Shown here: piece by piece, positions 7,789 to 15,774 of the stretch
How positions within the stretch are numbered: position 1 is the stretch's first letter
Layout of the letters: each line of letters starts with the position of its first letter
NCBI GenBank assembly: GCA_945870475.1
Contig: CAMBSR010000015.1
Coordinates: 1-21,108 of the forward strand
Source of the DNA: Phycisphaera mikurensis NBRC 102666
Lineage (GTDB): Bacteria > Planctomycetota > Phycisphaerae > Phycisphaerales > SM1A02
DNA: 21,108 bases
Direction: 5' to 3'
Notes under the pieces: model-generated
The model's database searches: none
The model's input: only the letters and a program-made list of their open reading frames with translations
What the model was told of the DNA's origin: nothing
Made by a program: the position numbers and the translations under genes

Positions 7789-8169
7789 GTGGAACGGCCC
7801 CGCCACCAACGGTTTCCGGCGGTCCTGCGCGTCAAGCGCGGCGAGGACTTCGACCGCGCCTATGCCCTGCGCCGGCGCAAGGACTGCGGCGGCATCATCG
7901 TCTACGGCGTGCGGAACGGGCTGCCGGTCACGCGCCTGGGGCTGAGCGTCTCGCGAAAGGTGGGCGGCGCCGTGGCGCGCAACCGCATGAAGCGCATGCT
8001 CCGCGAGGCGTTCCGCGCCGCGGTGCTTCCCGCGGGCCTCGACCTGGTGGTGGTGGCGCGCCCGCACGATGAGTGGGAGCCCCAGCGCTACCGCACGACG
8101 CTCGAGGAAGCAGCACGCACGCTCGATGGATCGCTTCCGCCGCCGGCTGCTCACGGCACCGGATCGTGA
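7789..8169 (+). CDS. rnpA: Ribonuclease P protein component
   Basis: The 126-residue basic protein is the cofactor of the RNase P RNA in maturing tRNA 5' ends. It shows the family pattern: FDRAYALR near residue 21, GLSVSRKVGGAVARNRMKRMLRE around 51-73 with the RNR motif at 64-66, and LDLVVVARP near 84-92. It starts at a GTG with no obvious ribosome binding site, and I could not identify a convincing promoter in 7744-7788. The gene is not preceded by rpmH, which is the common bacterial neighbour, and its last 19 bases overlap the end of yidD on the other strand. The C-terminal 20 residues are Pro/Ala-rich and probably disordered. Confidence 0.95.
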   Translation: MERPRHQRFPAVLRVKRGEDFDRAYALRRRKDCGGIIVYGVRNGLPVTRLGLSVSRKVGGAVARNRMKRMLREAFRAAVLPAGLDLVVVARPHDEWEPQRYRTTLEEAARTLDGSLPPPAAHGTGS

Positions 8170-8411
8170 CCGCATCCACCCCAGGGATTGCACCGGGCGA
8201 TGCGGCGCGCACCCAGCCAGCAGCCGTGCAGTGCGCCGTGGCGCTCGACGGCCTCGATGGTGTAGTTGGAGCATGAGGGCTCGAAGCGGCACCAGCCGCG
8301 GGTGGCCCACGCCATGCGACGCTGGTAGAACCGGATGCATGCCAGGCATGCGCGCGCGGCCGCGCCCGGTCGCTCGATGACGGGATTGCCCTGCCCCGGT
8401 TCCTCAGGCAT
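8151..8411 (-). CDS. yidD: YidD membrane protein insertion efficiency factor
   Basis: The 86-residue product contains the YidD core: IRFYQRR, CRFEPSCSNYTIEAVERHG (residues 41-59) and ARCNPWGGCGHDPVP at the C-terminus. YidD helps YidC insert inner-membrane proteins. The ATG at 8411 overlaps the end of the preceding fumarylacetoacetate hydrolase-type gene by eight bases, so it is probably coupled to it. GGTGA lies four bases upstream. It is the last gene of the long minus-strand run and converges on rnpA, with a 19-base tail-to-tail overlap. In most bacteria yidD directly follows rnpA on the same strand; here the adjacency is kept but the orientation is inverted. Confidence 0.94.
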   Translation of the reverse strand: MPEEPGQGNPVIERPGAAARACLACIRFYQRRMAWATRGWCRFEPSCSNYTIEAVERHGALHGCWLGARRIARCNPWGGCGHDPVP

Positions 8412-9063
8412 GCTTCACCGGGTTGCGCACGCGGCCCACGCCCTCGATCTCCACCTCGACCACGTCGCCTGCCTGCATGAACACCTTGGGAGTGCGGCCG
8501 AAGCCGACGCCCGCCGGCGTGCCGGTCAGGATCACGGTGCCCGAGAGAAGCGTGGTGCCCCGGGAGAGCTCCGCGATGATCCGGGCCACCGGGTGGAGCA
8601 TGAGAGAGGTGGACGAATCCTGCATCACCGTCCCGTTGAGGCGCGTGACCACGCGCAGCGAATGCGGGTCGCGTACCGCGGAGACCGGCACCATGGCGCC
8701 GATCGGGCAGAACGTGTCGAAACCCTTGCCGCGGCAGAACTGGCCGCCGCCGCCCTCGCGCTGCCACCAGCGCGCGGTGACGTCGTTGGCCGCGGCGTAG
8801 CCGGCAAGGACGGAGAGCGCATCGTGCTCGGGGACGTCGCGGCAATCGCGGCCCACGATGAGCGCCAGCTCGCCCTCGTAATCCACCTGCGGCCCGTGCT
8901 CGTCGCAGATCGGCGGAATGACGATGGAATCGCCGTCACCGCACGCGCTGGCCGGGTTCTTCATGAACATGACCAGCGCCTCGGGGGCCTTGCCGCCCAT
9001 CTCGGCCGCGTGGTCGGAGTAGTTCTTGCCGATGCAGAGGATGGCGGGCGGAATGCTTCTCAC
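8404..9063 (-). CDS. Fumarylacetoacetate hydrolase family protein
   Basis: The 219-residue product is a compact FAH-domain enzyme. It has the N-terminal CIGKNYSDHAAEMG, the metal-binding E63-G-E65 in VDYEGELA and D94 in AANDVTAR, followed by GKGFDTFCPIGAM, LNGTVMQDSSTS and ILTGTPAGVGFGR. Members hydrolyse or decarboxylate acylpyruvates or oxaloacetate, or isomerise 2-hydroxyhepta-2,4-dienedioate; the substrate cannot be told from sequence. The length matches single-domain acylpyruvase-type members (FAHD1-like). The start is a GTG at 9063, 19 bases after the preceding stop, without a strong ribosome binding site. Its link to the membrane genes upstream may be only shared transcription. Confidence 0.9.
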   Translation of the reverse strand: MRSIPPAILCIGKNYSDHAAEMGGKAPEALVMFMKNPASACGDGDSIVIPPICDEHGPQVDYEGELALIVGRDCRDVPEHDALSVLAGYAAANDVTARWWQREGGGGQFCRGKGFDTFCPIGAMVPVSAVRDPHSLRVVTRLNGTVMQDSSTSLMLHPVARIIAELSRGTTLLSGTVILTGTPAGVGFGRTPKVFMQAGDVVEVEIEGVGRVRNPVKHA

Positions 9064-9082
9064 GCCCGAAGGCTACCGCCCG

Positions 9083-11047
9083 TCAGCGCTTGCGGTCCAT
9101 GGAGCCGTCCTGCATCGCCTTGAGGGCGGCAGCACGTTCCTTCTCGCGCTCGGCCCGGCGTGCGCGATAGGCATCCATGTTGGGCGGCTCGGGGAAGAGC
9201 GCGTCCAGCTTGCCGCCGGCCACGGCGAGCGGGCTCTCGGCCAGGTCGGCCTCGATGCGCGGCTTGGCCGCGTCGTACGCCATGGCGCGCTGGTCCTCGG
9301 GGAGCCGGTTGTAGATGGTGAGGCGATCCACGAGCGGCAGGGAGGAATCCTGCATGATGTTGATGATCACGTCCTCCACGCTCCGCTCGAGCGAGCCGAT
9401 GATGTCGGCGAGGCGCGCGTCGCCCATCTTGGTGCGGAAGTCGGTGTAGCGGGTCGACTTGAAGTACTCGGTGAGGTCGCGCGCGTAGACGAGCGCATCC
9501 TCGAGGACCTTCTTCTTGCCCGCGAGGTAGCCCTCGATGAAGCCGCGCCGCAGGATGGCGAAGAGGTCGGTGCGCGCCACGTCCGGCACCATCTCGTACT
9601 CGCCGAAGGTGGCGTTGCGCACGAAGACGTCGACCGGGGCCACGTACTTGTTGTTCGGGATCAGGCCGCCGCGTCCGCACAGCGCGTCGAGCTGCTCGAG
9701 GAGCTTCTGCGCCTCTTCCACCTCGCCGGCGTGGTAGAGCTCGCGCACGGCCTGCGCCATGAAGTTCTCGTAGAAGTCGACGAAGGTGTCCGGGCCACCG
9801 CCGCGGGCCTTGTAGTGCTTCTGGTAGAGCTCGCGGAAGTAGCGGTCGATGGAGCCGATCCAGCGCGGGTCGTAGATGCGGGTGGGGTTGTCGGTGGAGA
9901 ACGGGTCCACCCGCATCAGCCCGGTGTGCGCCAGGGCCTGCATGGACTGGATGGTGGTGCGGTCGTCGTTGAGGATGCGGTAGATGTCCTCGTCGTTGTT
10001 GTACCGCTCCGAGCCGATCTCGCTTCCCATCTTCGACCAGTAGAAGGCGTGCGACTGCGGGTGCCGCCAGTCGAACGGGCCGAAGTCGCGCGTGTAGCGG
10101 GCCATGCGCGCCGGGTCCATGTTGTAGTCGTCGAGCAGGACGCGCTTGCGCAGGTAGGTGACCAGTGCATCGAGGGCCTGCTGGCTGGCCGGGTCGGAGA
10201 ACAGGTCGTCCATCGCCGCGTACGCCGGGTCGCGGCGGCGGAACTGCTCCTGCAGGCCGAACACGCGCGCGTAGCCGGGCGTGCTGTGCACCGACTTCCA
10301 GCGGCCGTGGTTCATGAGGAAGTCGCGGTCGAGCTTCGCCTTGAACTTCGGGTCGAAGGCCCGCATCTTGGCCTCGATGGCGTCCACCAGCGCGGCCACG
10401 CCGGGCTCCTTGGCCACCAGCTCCTCGTAGGTGTCCGGCGCGTCCGCGATCCGCTGCAGCCATGCCGCGCGGTCCTCCACCGAGTGCGGCGGCTCGCCGA
10501 GCAGGAGGTGCCACTCCTTGGCCAGCTCGCGCTTGTAGTACAGGTGGGCATCGTCGCTCAGGCCGTCGACCTTGTGCGCGAACCACCAGCCGAGCTCCTT
10601 GTAGAGGATCAGGTCGTTGGGGTTGTAGCGGATGCCCTTGTTGCGGACCAGGTCGATGCCGGCGTTCACCAGGCGCCAGCGCTCGCCGGGCGTGCTGGTG
10701 GCAACCGAGAGGTTGTACGCGAGGTTGTGGCCATGGAAGGCCCACACCTCGCCGAAGCGCGGCTGCAGCTTGGTGATCAGGTCAGCCAGGTTGCGCGCGT
10801 CGTAGAACTGGCCCAGCTCGCGCATCTGCTGGAGGCGGATCCACAGGTAGTCGACCACCAGCCCGCGGAGCGCGCCGACCGCGGCGCCGACGGCGACGAT
10901 CGGCGGCGCACCCTCCACCGAGACGTCGGTGTAGCGGAGCTTGGCCTCGTCGCTGGCCGCCACGATGCGCGGCAGGAGTGCGCCGGCCCCCACAAGCGCC
11001 AGTAGCGCCATGAGCAGGGAGAGGATCTGGACGGGACGGTCACGCAC
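9083..11047 (-). CDS. Unrecognised membrane-anchored helical protein next to the ABC transporter
   Basis: The 654-residue product has one clear N-terminal span (about residues 7-29), a second hydrophobic stretch near 50-66, and then a long, mostly helical soluble part. Residues about 60-150 (LRGLVVDYLWIRLQ, DLITKLQPRFGEVWAFHGHNLAYNLSV, IRYNPNDLILYKELGWWF) resemble degenerate TPR-like helical repeats. The C-terminus is Arg/Lys/Glu-rich. It starts at GTG 11047, three bases after the stop of the ABC permease, so it is almost certainly in the same operon. I do not recognise a named family or any catalytic motif. A role as an extracytoplasmic or cytoplasmic partner of the transporter is suggested by position only. 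Confidence 0.85.
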   Translation of the reverse strand: MRDRPVQILSLLMALLALVGAGALLPRIVAASDEAKLRYTDVSVEGAPPIVAVGAAVGALRGLVVDYLWIRLQQMRELGQFYDARNLADLITKLQPRFGEVWAFHGHNLAYNLSVATSTPGERWRLVNAGIDLVRNKGIRYNPNDLILYKELGWWFAHKVDGLSDDAHLYYKRELAKEWHLLLGEPPHSVEDRAAWLQRIADAPDTYEELVAKEPGVAALVDAIEAKMRAFDPKFKAKLDRDFLMNHGRWKSVHSTPGYARVFGLQEQFRRRDPAYAAMDDLFSDPASQQALDALVTYLRKRVLLDDYNMDPARMARYTRDFGPFDWRHPQSHAFYWSKMGSEIGSERYNNDEDIYRILNDDRTTIQSMQALAHTGLMRVDPFSTDNPTRIYDPRWIGSIDRYFRELYQKHYKARGGGPDTFVDFYENFMAQAVRELYHAGEVEEAQKLLEQLDALCGRGGLIPNNKYVAPVDVFVRNATFGEYEMVPDVARTDLFAILRRGFIEGYLAGKKKVLEDALVYARDLTEYFKSTRYTDFRTKMGDARLADIIGSLERSVEDVIINIMQDSSLPLVDRLTIYNRLPEDQRAMAYDAAKPRIEADLAESPLAVAGGKLDALFPEPPNMDAYRARRAEREKERAAALKAMQDGSMDRKR

Positions 11048-11050
11048 GGG

Positions 11051-13108
11051 TCAGCCCTGGCCGCTGTAGACGGCGATCTCCTTCCGTCGGATGCCGAGCC
11101 AGCCCAGGAGCAGCAGTCCCCCGGTCCAGGCAAGACCGATGGTGAGGACGGTGTCGCCCAGCACGTCCCAGGTGATGGAGCGGCCCTGCGCAAGCGAGTC
11201 GCTCGGGCTGCGCGCGGCGAAGCCGCGGAGCAGGAACTCGATGGCGCTGGCGATGACCAGCACCACGTACTGGAATGCCCAGACGATGGTTCCGCTCTTC
11301 TGGTCCGGGTAGTAGTAGCGGAGCGAGCTGGAGAGGAACGGCGTGATGGTCGCCATGCAGAAGACGCCGAAGGCCAGCAGCACCGCGATCGGGAAGCTGA
11401 GGAGCGAACCGGCCACCACGGCGATCGCGGAGAGGAATGCGATCTTGCATCCGTCCACGGTCATCGCGGCGAGCAGGTTCCCGGTGAACGTGGAGTCGTT
11501 CACCATGACCTCGAGCGAGTCATCCTGCATGAAGATGGTGATGGGCGAAGGGGCGGCCTGCTTCTTCTCCTCGTCCCAGCCGGCGCTGAAGACGCGCAGA
11601 CGGAGCGTGCCGTCGGGGTCGATGAACTTGGGGTCGATGCCCATGGAGTAGTTCTCGGCGGGCGTCCACTCGCGGAGCTCCCACATGCCGGCACCCTTCC
11701 CCGAGGCGTACTGGATCATGGCGGGGAACTTCTGGTGGTCGTCCTCGCCGCCGCCGTGCAGCTTGTAGCGCAGCGTGATGTCCCGCCCGAGGGCCACCGC
11801 CTGGTTCAGCCCGCGGAAGGTGAATTCGCGGCTCTCGCCGGGGCCGATGCGGCGCTGCTGCTCCAGGAACTCGCGCTGCTTGGCCGTCGCAAGCGTGCGC
11901 CGGGCCTGTGCCTCGTCCGCGCTGCCGTTGGCGATGTCGGCCTTGAGGACGGAATCCGCCTCGATGGCCGCATCCACGATCTCGCGCAGGCGGTCGGGTG
12001 CCAGCTGCTCGTACTGCGGCACCGTGCCCACGCGGCCGACGAGGACGGTGTTGCGCACGTCGCGCGCATCGCGCTCGTCGAGCGGCTTCTGCGAGGCCAG
12101 GTACGCGGTGCCGGCGGCGAGCAGCACCGTGCCGCCCACCACGACCACCAGTCCGAGCGTGAGCGTGCCGATCCACTTCCCGAGCAGCCATCCGCCGTGC
12201 GAGATGGGCTTCGTCACCACCGACCACACCTGGCGGTCGCGGATCTCGAAGGAGGTGCTCGCGCATCCGAAGAAGATCACGAACAGCGCGGCGAAGGTGT
12301 AGACGCAGGTGTGGCCCCAGTCGAGGAAGCCGGGGATCGCCTGGTAGAGCGCATCGCCGCGCTCGCGGGAGAGCGCCAGGAACGGCAGGAGAAGCGCCAC
12401 CGGCAGAGCAAAGCCCGGGGCGGCCAGCGTGCGGATCCCCTCGAGCGCGGTGTTCGAGGCCACGGCGAACGAGCCCGAGCGCAGCGAGAGCAGCGCGCGG
12501 GCCGCGCGCCAGAGGAACGCGAAGAGGAGGAGCGAGAGCGCGGCGCTCACCACCCACTGCGTGCCGACCGGCCAGCCGATCCACCAGAGGAAGGCACCGA
12601 GCGCGGCGACGGCACCGCCCACCTCGAGCACCGGGAGCAGGAGCCCCAGCCACACCGCCATCAGCGCCGCCGCACCGGCCGCGCCGAGCACGCCGATCAC
12701 GAGTGCCGGGGAACGGACCAGGACGTAGGGCATCCAGAGCGGGACCTGGTCGCCGAGGAGGCGCCAGGAGAGCTCGGCCTTCACGTCGGCGGCGAGCGTG
12801 CCATCCTCGTCGAAGAGGTCGACGGCGCGAGAGATCATGCGCGGACCGCCGTAGGTGCGGTCGCCCACGGTGACGGTGCTGCGCTGCAGCAGTTCGAGCG
12901 CGGCGGGGTCGCTGTCCTTGGCGGAGCACTTCTCGAGCGACTTCAGGATGCCGGCGCGCTGCGCCTGCAGGTCGAGGGACGTCTGCAGGAGCGGCCAGCC
13001 CACCCAGGCAAGCGCACCGAGCACCACGAGCGTGGCCACGATCCGCGCAGCGCGGGTCGCGAGCCGCTCGGCAAGCCAGCGATGGAGCCGCTGGACGAGG
13101 AGCGTCAC
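11051..13108 (-). CDS. ABC-2 family transporter permease with large extracytoplasmic domain
   Basis: The 685-residue product has about eleven predicted spans: one near 22-41, a cluster at 133-200, then near 228-246, 264-283 and 311-333, and a final group after 555. Between about 340 and 540 lies a soluble, beta-rich domain that would face outward. The segment SFEIRDRQVWSVVTKPISHGGWLLGKW (near 287-312) matches the ABC-2 permease motif in which an E-R pair precedes a KP(I/V)S turn. Its GTG start at 13108 overlaps the ATPase stop (GTGA), with GGAGG nine bases before it, so it is the natural partner of that ATPase. Such pairs usually export lipids, polymers or proteins; the substrate is unknown. 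Confidence 0.87.
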   Translation of the reverse strand: MTLLVQRLHRWLAERLATRAARIVATLVVLGALAWVGWPLLQTSLDLQAQRAGILKSLEKCSAKDSDPAALELLQRSTVTVGDRTYGGPRMISRAVDLFDEDGTLAADVKAELSWRLLGDQVPLWMPYVLVRSPALVIGVLGAAGAAALMAVWLGLLLPVLEVGGAVAALGAFLWWIGWPVGTQWVVSAALSLLLFAFLWRAARALLSLRSGSFAVASNTALEGIRTLAAPGFALPVALLLPFLALSRERGDALYQAIPGFLDWGHTCVYTFAALFVIFFGCASTSFEIRDRQVWSVVTKPISHGGWLLGKWIGTLTLGLVVVVGGTVLLAAGTAYLASQKPLDERDARDVRNTVLVGRVGTVPQYEQLAPDRLREIVDAAIEADSVLKADIANGSADEAQARRTLATAKQREFLEQQRRIGPGESREFTFRGLNQAVALGRDITLRYKLHGGGEDDHQKFPAMIQYASGKGAGMWELREWTPAENYSMGIDPKFIDPDGTLRLRVFSAGWDEEKKQAAPSPITIFMQDDSLEVMVNDSTFTGNLLAAMTVDGCKIAFLSAIAVVAGSLLSFPIAVLLAFGVFCMATITPFLSSSLRYYYPDQKSGTIVWAFQYVVLVIASAIEFLLRGFAARSPSDSLAQGRSITWDVLGDTVLTIGLAWTGGLLLLGWLGIRRKEIAVYSGQG

Positions 13109-14286
13109 GATCCGCCGCCTCCGCCGAGGAGGTCATCGATCACGGACTGGTCGACGCCCTTCGGCGCATCCGGCGTGGCGGTGCGCGGGGCGGGAGCCGC
13201 CGCGGGCGCGGACGGCTTGCCGGAGACGAGGTCGTCGAGCACCGCGCGGTCCGCCACCGGCGCGGCCGGCGCCGCGGGGACGGCGGGCGCAGCGGACTTC
13301 GGTGCCGCCGCAGGCGCGGCCGCGAGTTCCTCGATGAGGCCGGTGCCCTGCGACTCGTCGCCGCGGAGGAACGCGGCCGTGGGGCCGCCCGCCTGGGCAC
13401 CGCTGGTGGACGCCTTGTCGGCGCGTGCGCGCTCGACGATCTCCAGGAAGAGGTCCTCGAGCCGCTGCCGCGGCGCGGCCACGCGTTCCACCTCCACGTG
13501 CGCCGTCTCGCGGATGATCCGCTCGATGGTCACCACCGTGGCGGGATCGAGCCGCGGCGTGGTGATGACGGTGCGGCCGGAGTCCTCGAGGAGCTCGGTG
13601 ACGGTGCCTTCGCTGCGGATCTTCCCGCCGTAGAGGATCACCATGCGGTCGCAGACGTCCTGCACGTCGTCGAGCTGGTGGCTCGAGAGGAGGATGGTCT
13701 TGCCGCGGCGGCCGAGGTCCAGCAGGAGGTCCTTCACCTGCCGCGAACCGAGCGGATCGAGGCCCGAGGTCGGTTCGTCGAGGATCAGGAGGTCCGGGTC
13801 GTTGATGAGGGCCTGAGCGATGCCGAGCCGGCGCGCCATGCCCTTGGAGAACTCGCCCACCGGGCGGTTGGCCGCATGCGTCATGCCCACCATCTCCAGC
13901 AGCTCGTCGATGCGGCTGCGGCGCACGTTGCGCGGGAGACCGAAGAGCTTGCCGTAGAAGTCGAGCGTCTCCACCGGCGTGAGGAACCGGTACATGTAGC
14001 TCTCTTCGGGCAGGTAGCCGATGCGCTGCTTGACGGCGACGTCGGTCGGTTCCTTGCCGAAGACCGAGAGCAGGCCCTTGGTGCGGTGCAGGAGCCCCAG
14101 GATCATCTTGATGGTGGTGCTCTTGCCGCTGCCGTTGGGGCCGAGCAGGCCGAAGATCTCGTCGCGGCGGATCTCGAAGGAGATGCCGTCCACGGCCACG
14201 GCCTTCTGGCGCAACCAGAAGTCGGTGAAGACCTTGGTCAGCCCGGTTGCCTCCACCACGATGTCAGACGACGCGCCGCTTGCCAT
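13105..14286 (-). CDS. ABC transporter ATP-binding protein with long C-terminal tail
   Basis: The 393-residue protein has a complete nucleotide-binding domain: Walker A GPNGSGKST at 49-57, signature FSKGM at 146-150 (typical of ABC-2 ATPases), Walker B LLILDEP at 166-172, D-loop SGLD and switch His203 in SSH. After the usual family end near residue 285 there is a tail of about 105 residues rich in Ala and Pro. It carries two similar acidic-hydrophobic motifs, AVLDDLVSG (348-356) and SVIDDLLGG (381-389), and a looser one, GLIEELA (316-322). The ATG at 14286 has AAGGAG at 14296-14301 nine bases upstream. It powers the ABC-2 permease encoded next and perhaps also the divergent permease at 18982. 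Confidence 0.93.
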   Translation of the reverse strand: MASGASSDIVVEATGLTKVFTDFWLRQKAVAVDGISFEIRRDEIFGLLGPNGSGKSTTIKMILGLLHRTKGLLSVFGKEPTDVAVKQRIGYLPEESYMYRFLTPVETLDFYGKLFGLPRNVRRSRIDELLEMVGMTHAANRPVGEFSKGMARRLGIAQALINDPDLLILDEPTSGLDPLGSRQVKDLLLDLGRRGKTILLSSHQLDDVQDVCDRMVILYGGKIRSEGTVTELLEDSGRTVITTPRLDPATVVTIERIIRETAHVEVERVAAPRQRLEDLFLEIVERARADKASTSGAQAGGPTAAFLRGDESQGTGLIEELAAAPAAAPKSAAPAVPAAPAAPVADRAVLDDLVSGKPSAPAAAPAPRTATPDAPKGVDQSVIDDLLGGGGGS

Positions 14287-14295
14287 TGCCGACTG

Positions 14296-14301
14296 CTCCT
14301 T
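14296..14301 (-). promoter_or_regulatory. Ribosome binding site of the ABC ATPase gene
   Basis: AAGGAG on the minus strand lies nine bases before ATG 14286, in the 36-base gap after the third SPFH gene. It fixes this start. Confidence 0.65.
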
Positions 14302-14322
14302 GCTCCGCTGCGTGCGCGCGGT

Positions 14323-15741
14323 TCACTCGCGGCCGAAGCCCTTCTGGGCGTTCTTGTCGAGGCGCCGGCCGGGCGCATCGATCATGATCTGCCGGCTTCC
14401 GAGCTGGAAGCTGCCGCCGGGGGTGAGCGCGGACCGCGCTTCCATCTTGCGGCGCTCGACCTCGTCCTGCCTGCGTGCCTGCATGACTTCGTTCGAGCTC
14501 TCCAGGCCGATGCGCACCGAGCCGCCGGCGTCGGGCGCGGCCACCATCTCGGCCGTGGGCGAGGCGAGGACCTCGCGCACCGCATCGAGCCAGAGCTTGC
14601 GCACCAGCTGCGTGGGGTTCTCGTGGTAGGACGCGGCCAGGCCGTTGAGGCGGCCGACTTCCTTGCCGAGCGTCGCACGGACGGAGTTGCGGTACGCCTG
14701 CGCGCGGGCGACGATGGCCGAGGTCTGGCCCACGTTGCTGCCGCCTTCGAGCCGCGTGCCGAGTTCCTGCATGACGGCGTCGGCGGCCGCGATGTCACCG
14801 CGCGTGAGCTCCGTCTCGTAGCGCTGCACCAGGTCGAGGACCTGCGCGTATTCCGGCCCGGCCATTCCAACCAGGGTGGAATTCGCCTCCTGCTGCGCCT
14901 TCTCCACCACCAGCTTGGCGTTCTCGCGCGATTCCTGCACGCGGCTGAAGGTGTTGCGGATGGCAAGCGGCGCGATCTTCTCGAAGAGCGTCACGGTGCC
15001 GAGCTTGACGCCCGACTTCATGGCATCGAGCGTCGCCTGCGCACGCTGGCGCAGCACCTGCTCGGGGCCGTCGCGGTTCTCGAGGAGCTCCTGCAGCGTG
15101 AACTGCGCGGCGGTCTGCACCATGCCGCGGCGGAGCGCCTTGCTCACCACCTCGCGGAGCACCTCGGGCTGGAACTCGTCGAGCGTGCGCACGGCGTCCT
15201 CCACCGTGTACTCGGCGGAGATGCGCACGTGCGCCAGGTCGCCGTCGGCGGTGACGAGCGAGCCGTCGATGCCGGGGCGCACCGGGTCATCCACCATGGT
15301 GGCGGCCGCCGCCTGGTCGACGGTGCTGACGCCGTCCTTGAAGCGCGGCCAGAAGTCCTTGTTGAGCTCCACGGCATCCTTCTGCGGGAGAAGGACGATC
15401 TCGCCCACCGGGTACGGCCAGAAGGGCTGGAGGCCGGGGCTCACCTGCTCATCGCCAGGCGCGCCGACGATGCGGCCGAAGAAGGTCTTGACGCCCGTCT
15501 GGCCGTCCTGCACCTGCTGGAAGCCGCTGAAGAGGAAGACCACCACCAGCACCAGGATGGCCACCTGCAGCACGCGGTAGCTGAGGCGCAGCGCCTCGCC
15601 CAGCGACTGGTTGGCGGGGTCCATGGCCTGGCGCATGGCCGCCTCGGCGCCGGCGCTCGCGGAGACCGTGAACTGCGCGCTCGCGCCGCGGCGCGGGGCT
15701 TCGTCGCCGGGGGCGGGGATGTTGGGATCGATGTCGGTCAT
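14323..15741 (-). CDS. SPFH/band 7 protein, HflK-like (third SPFH gene)
   Basis: The 472-residue product has a polar N-terminus, a single span at about 56-74 and then an SPFH domain from near residue 75 (QQVQDGQTGVKTFFGRIVG; then SLVTADGDLAHVRISAEYTVEDA, the family's second strand region). A long alpha-helical segment at about 260-410 is suited to the coiled-coil walls that HflK/HflC build. HflK and HflC in E. coli form a cage around the FtsH protease and modulate it. It starts at ATG 15741, 33 bases after the HflC-like gene. The single-span layout is closer to textbook HflK than the 721-residue protein upstream, but which of the two is the true HflK counterpart is not settled here. Confidence 0.85.
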   Translation of the reverse strand: MTDIDPNIPAPGDEAPRRGASAQFTVSASAGAEAAMRQAMDPANQSLGEALRLSYRVLQVAILVLVVVFLFSGFQQVQDGQTGVKTFFGRIVGAPGDEQVSPGLQPFWPYPVGEIVLLPQKDAVELNKDFWPRFKDGVSTVDQAAAATMVDDPVRPGIDGSLVTADGDLAHVRISAEYTVEDAVRTLDEFQPEVLREVVSKALRRGMVQTAAQFTLQELLENRDGPEQVLRQRAQATLDAMKSGVKLGTVTLFEKIAPLAIRNTFSRVQESRENAKLVVEKAQQEANSTLVGMAGPEYAQVLDLVQRYETELTRGDIAAADAVMQELGTRLEGGSNVGQTSAIVARAQAYRNSVRATLGKEVGRLNGLAASYHENPTQLVRKLWLDAVREVLASPTAEMVAAPDAGGSVRIGLESSNEVMQARRQDEVERRKMEARSALTPGGSFQLGSRQIMIDAPGRRLDKNAQKGFGRE

Positions 15742-15774
15742 CGGGTGGCTCGCTCGTCCGTCACTTCGTGTCGG

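Noticed and set aside
9026..11005. 659-residue plus-strand open frame opposite the unrecognised protein
   Set aside because: Its composition (Val/Leu/Ala/Arg/His-rich without motifs) is typical of antisense frames in GC-rich DNA; the minus-strand gene has a span, helices and fits the operon.
11735..13633. 632-residue plus-strand open frame opposite the ABC permease
   Set aside because: Antisense shadow with heavy Arg/Glu/His bias; the minus-strand permease has spans and the ABC-2 motif.
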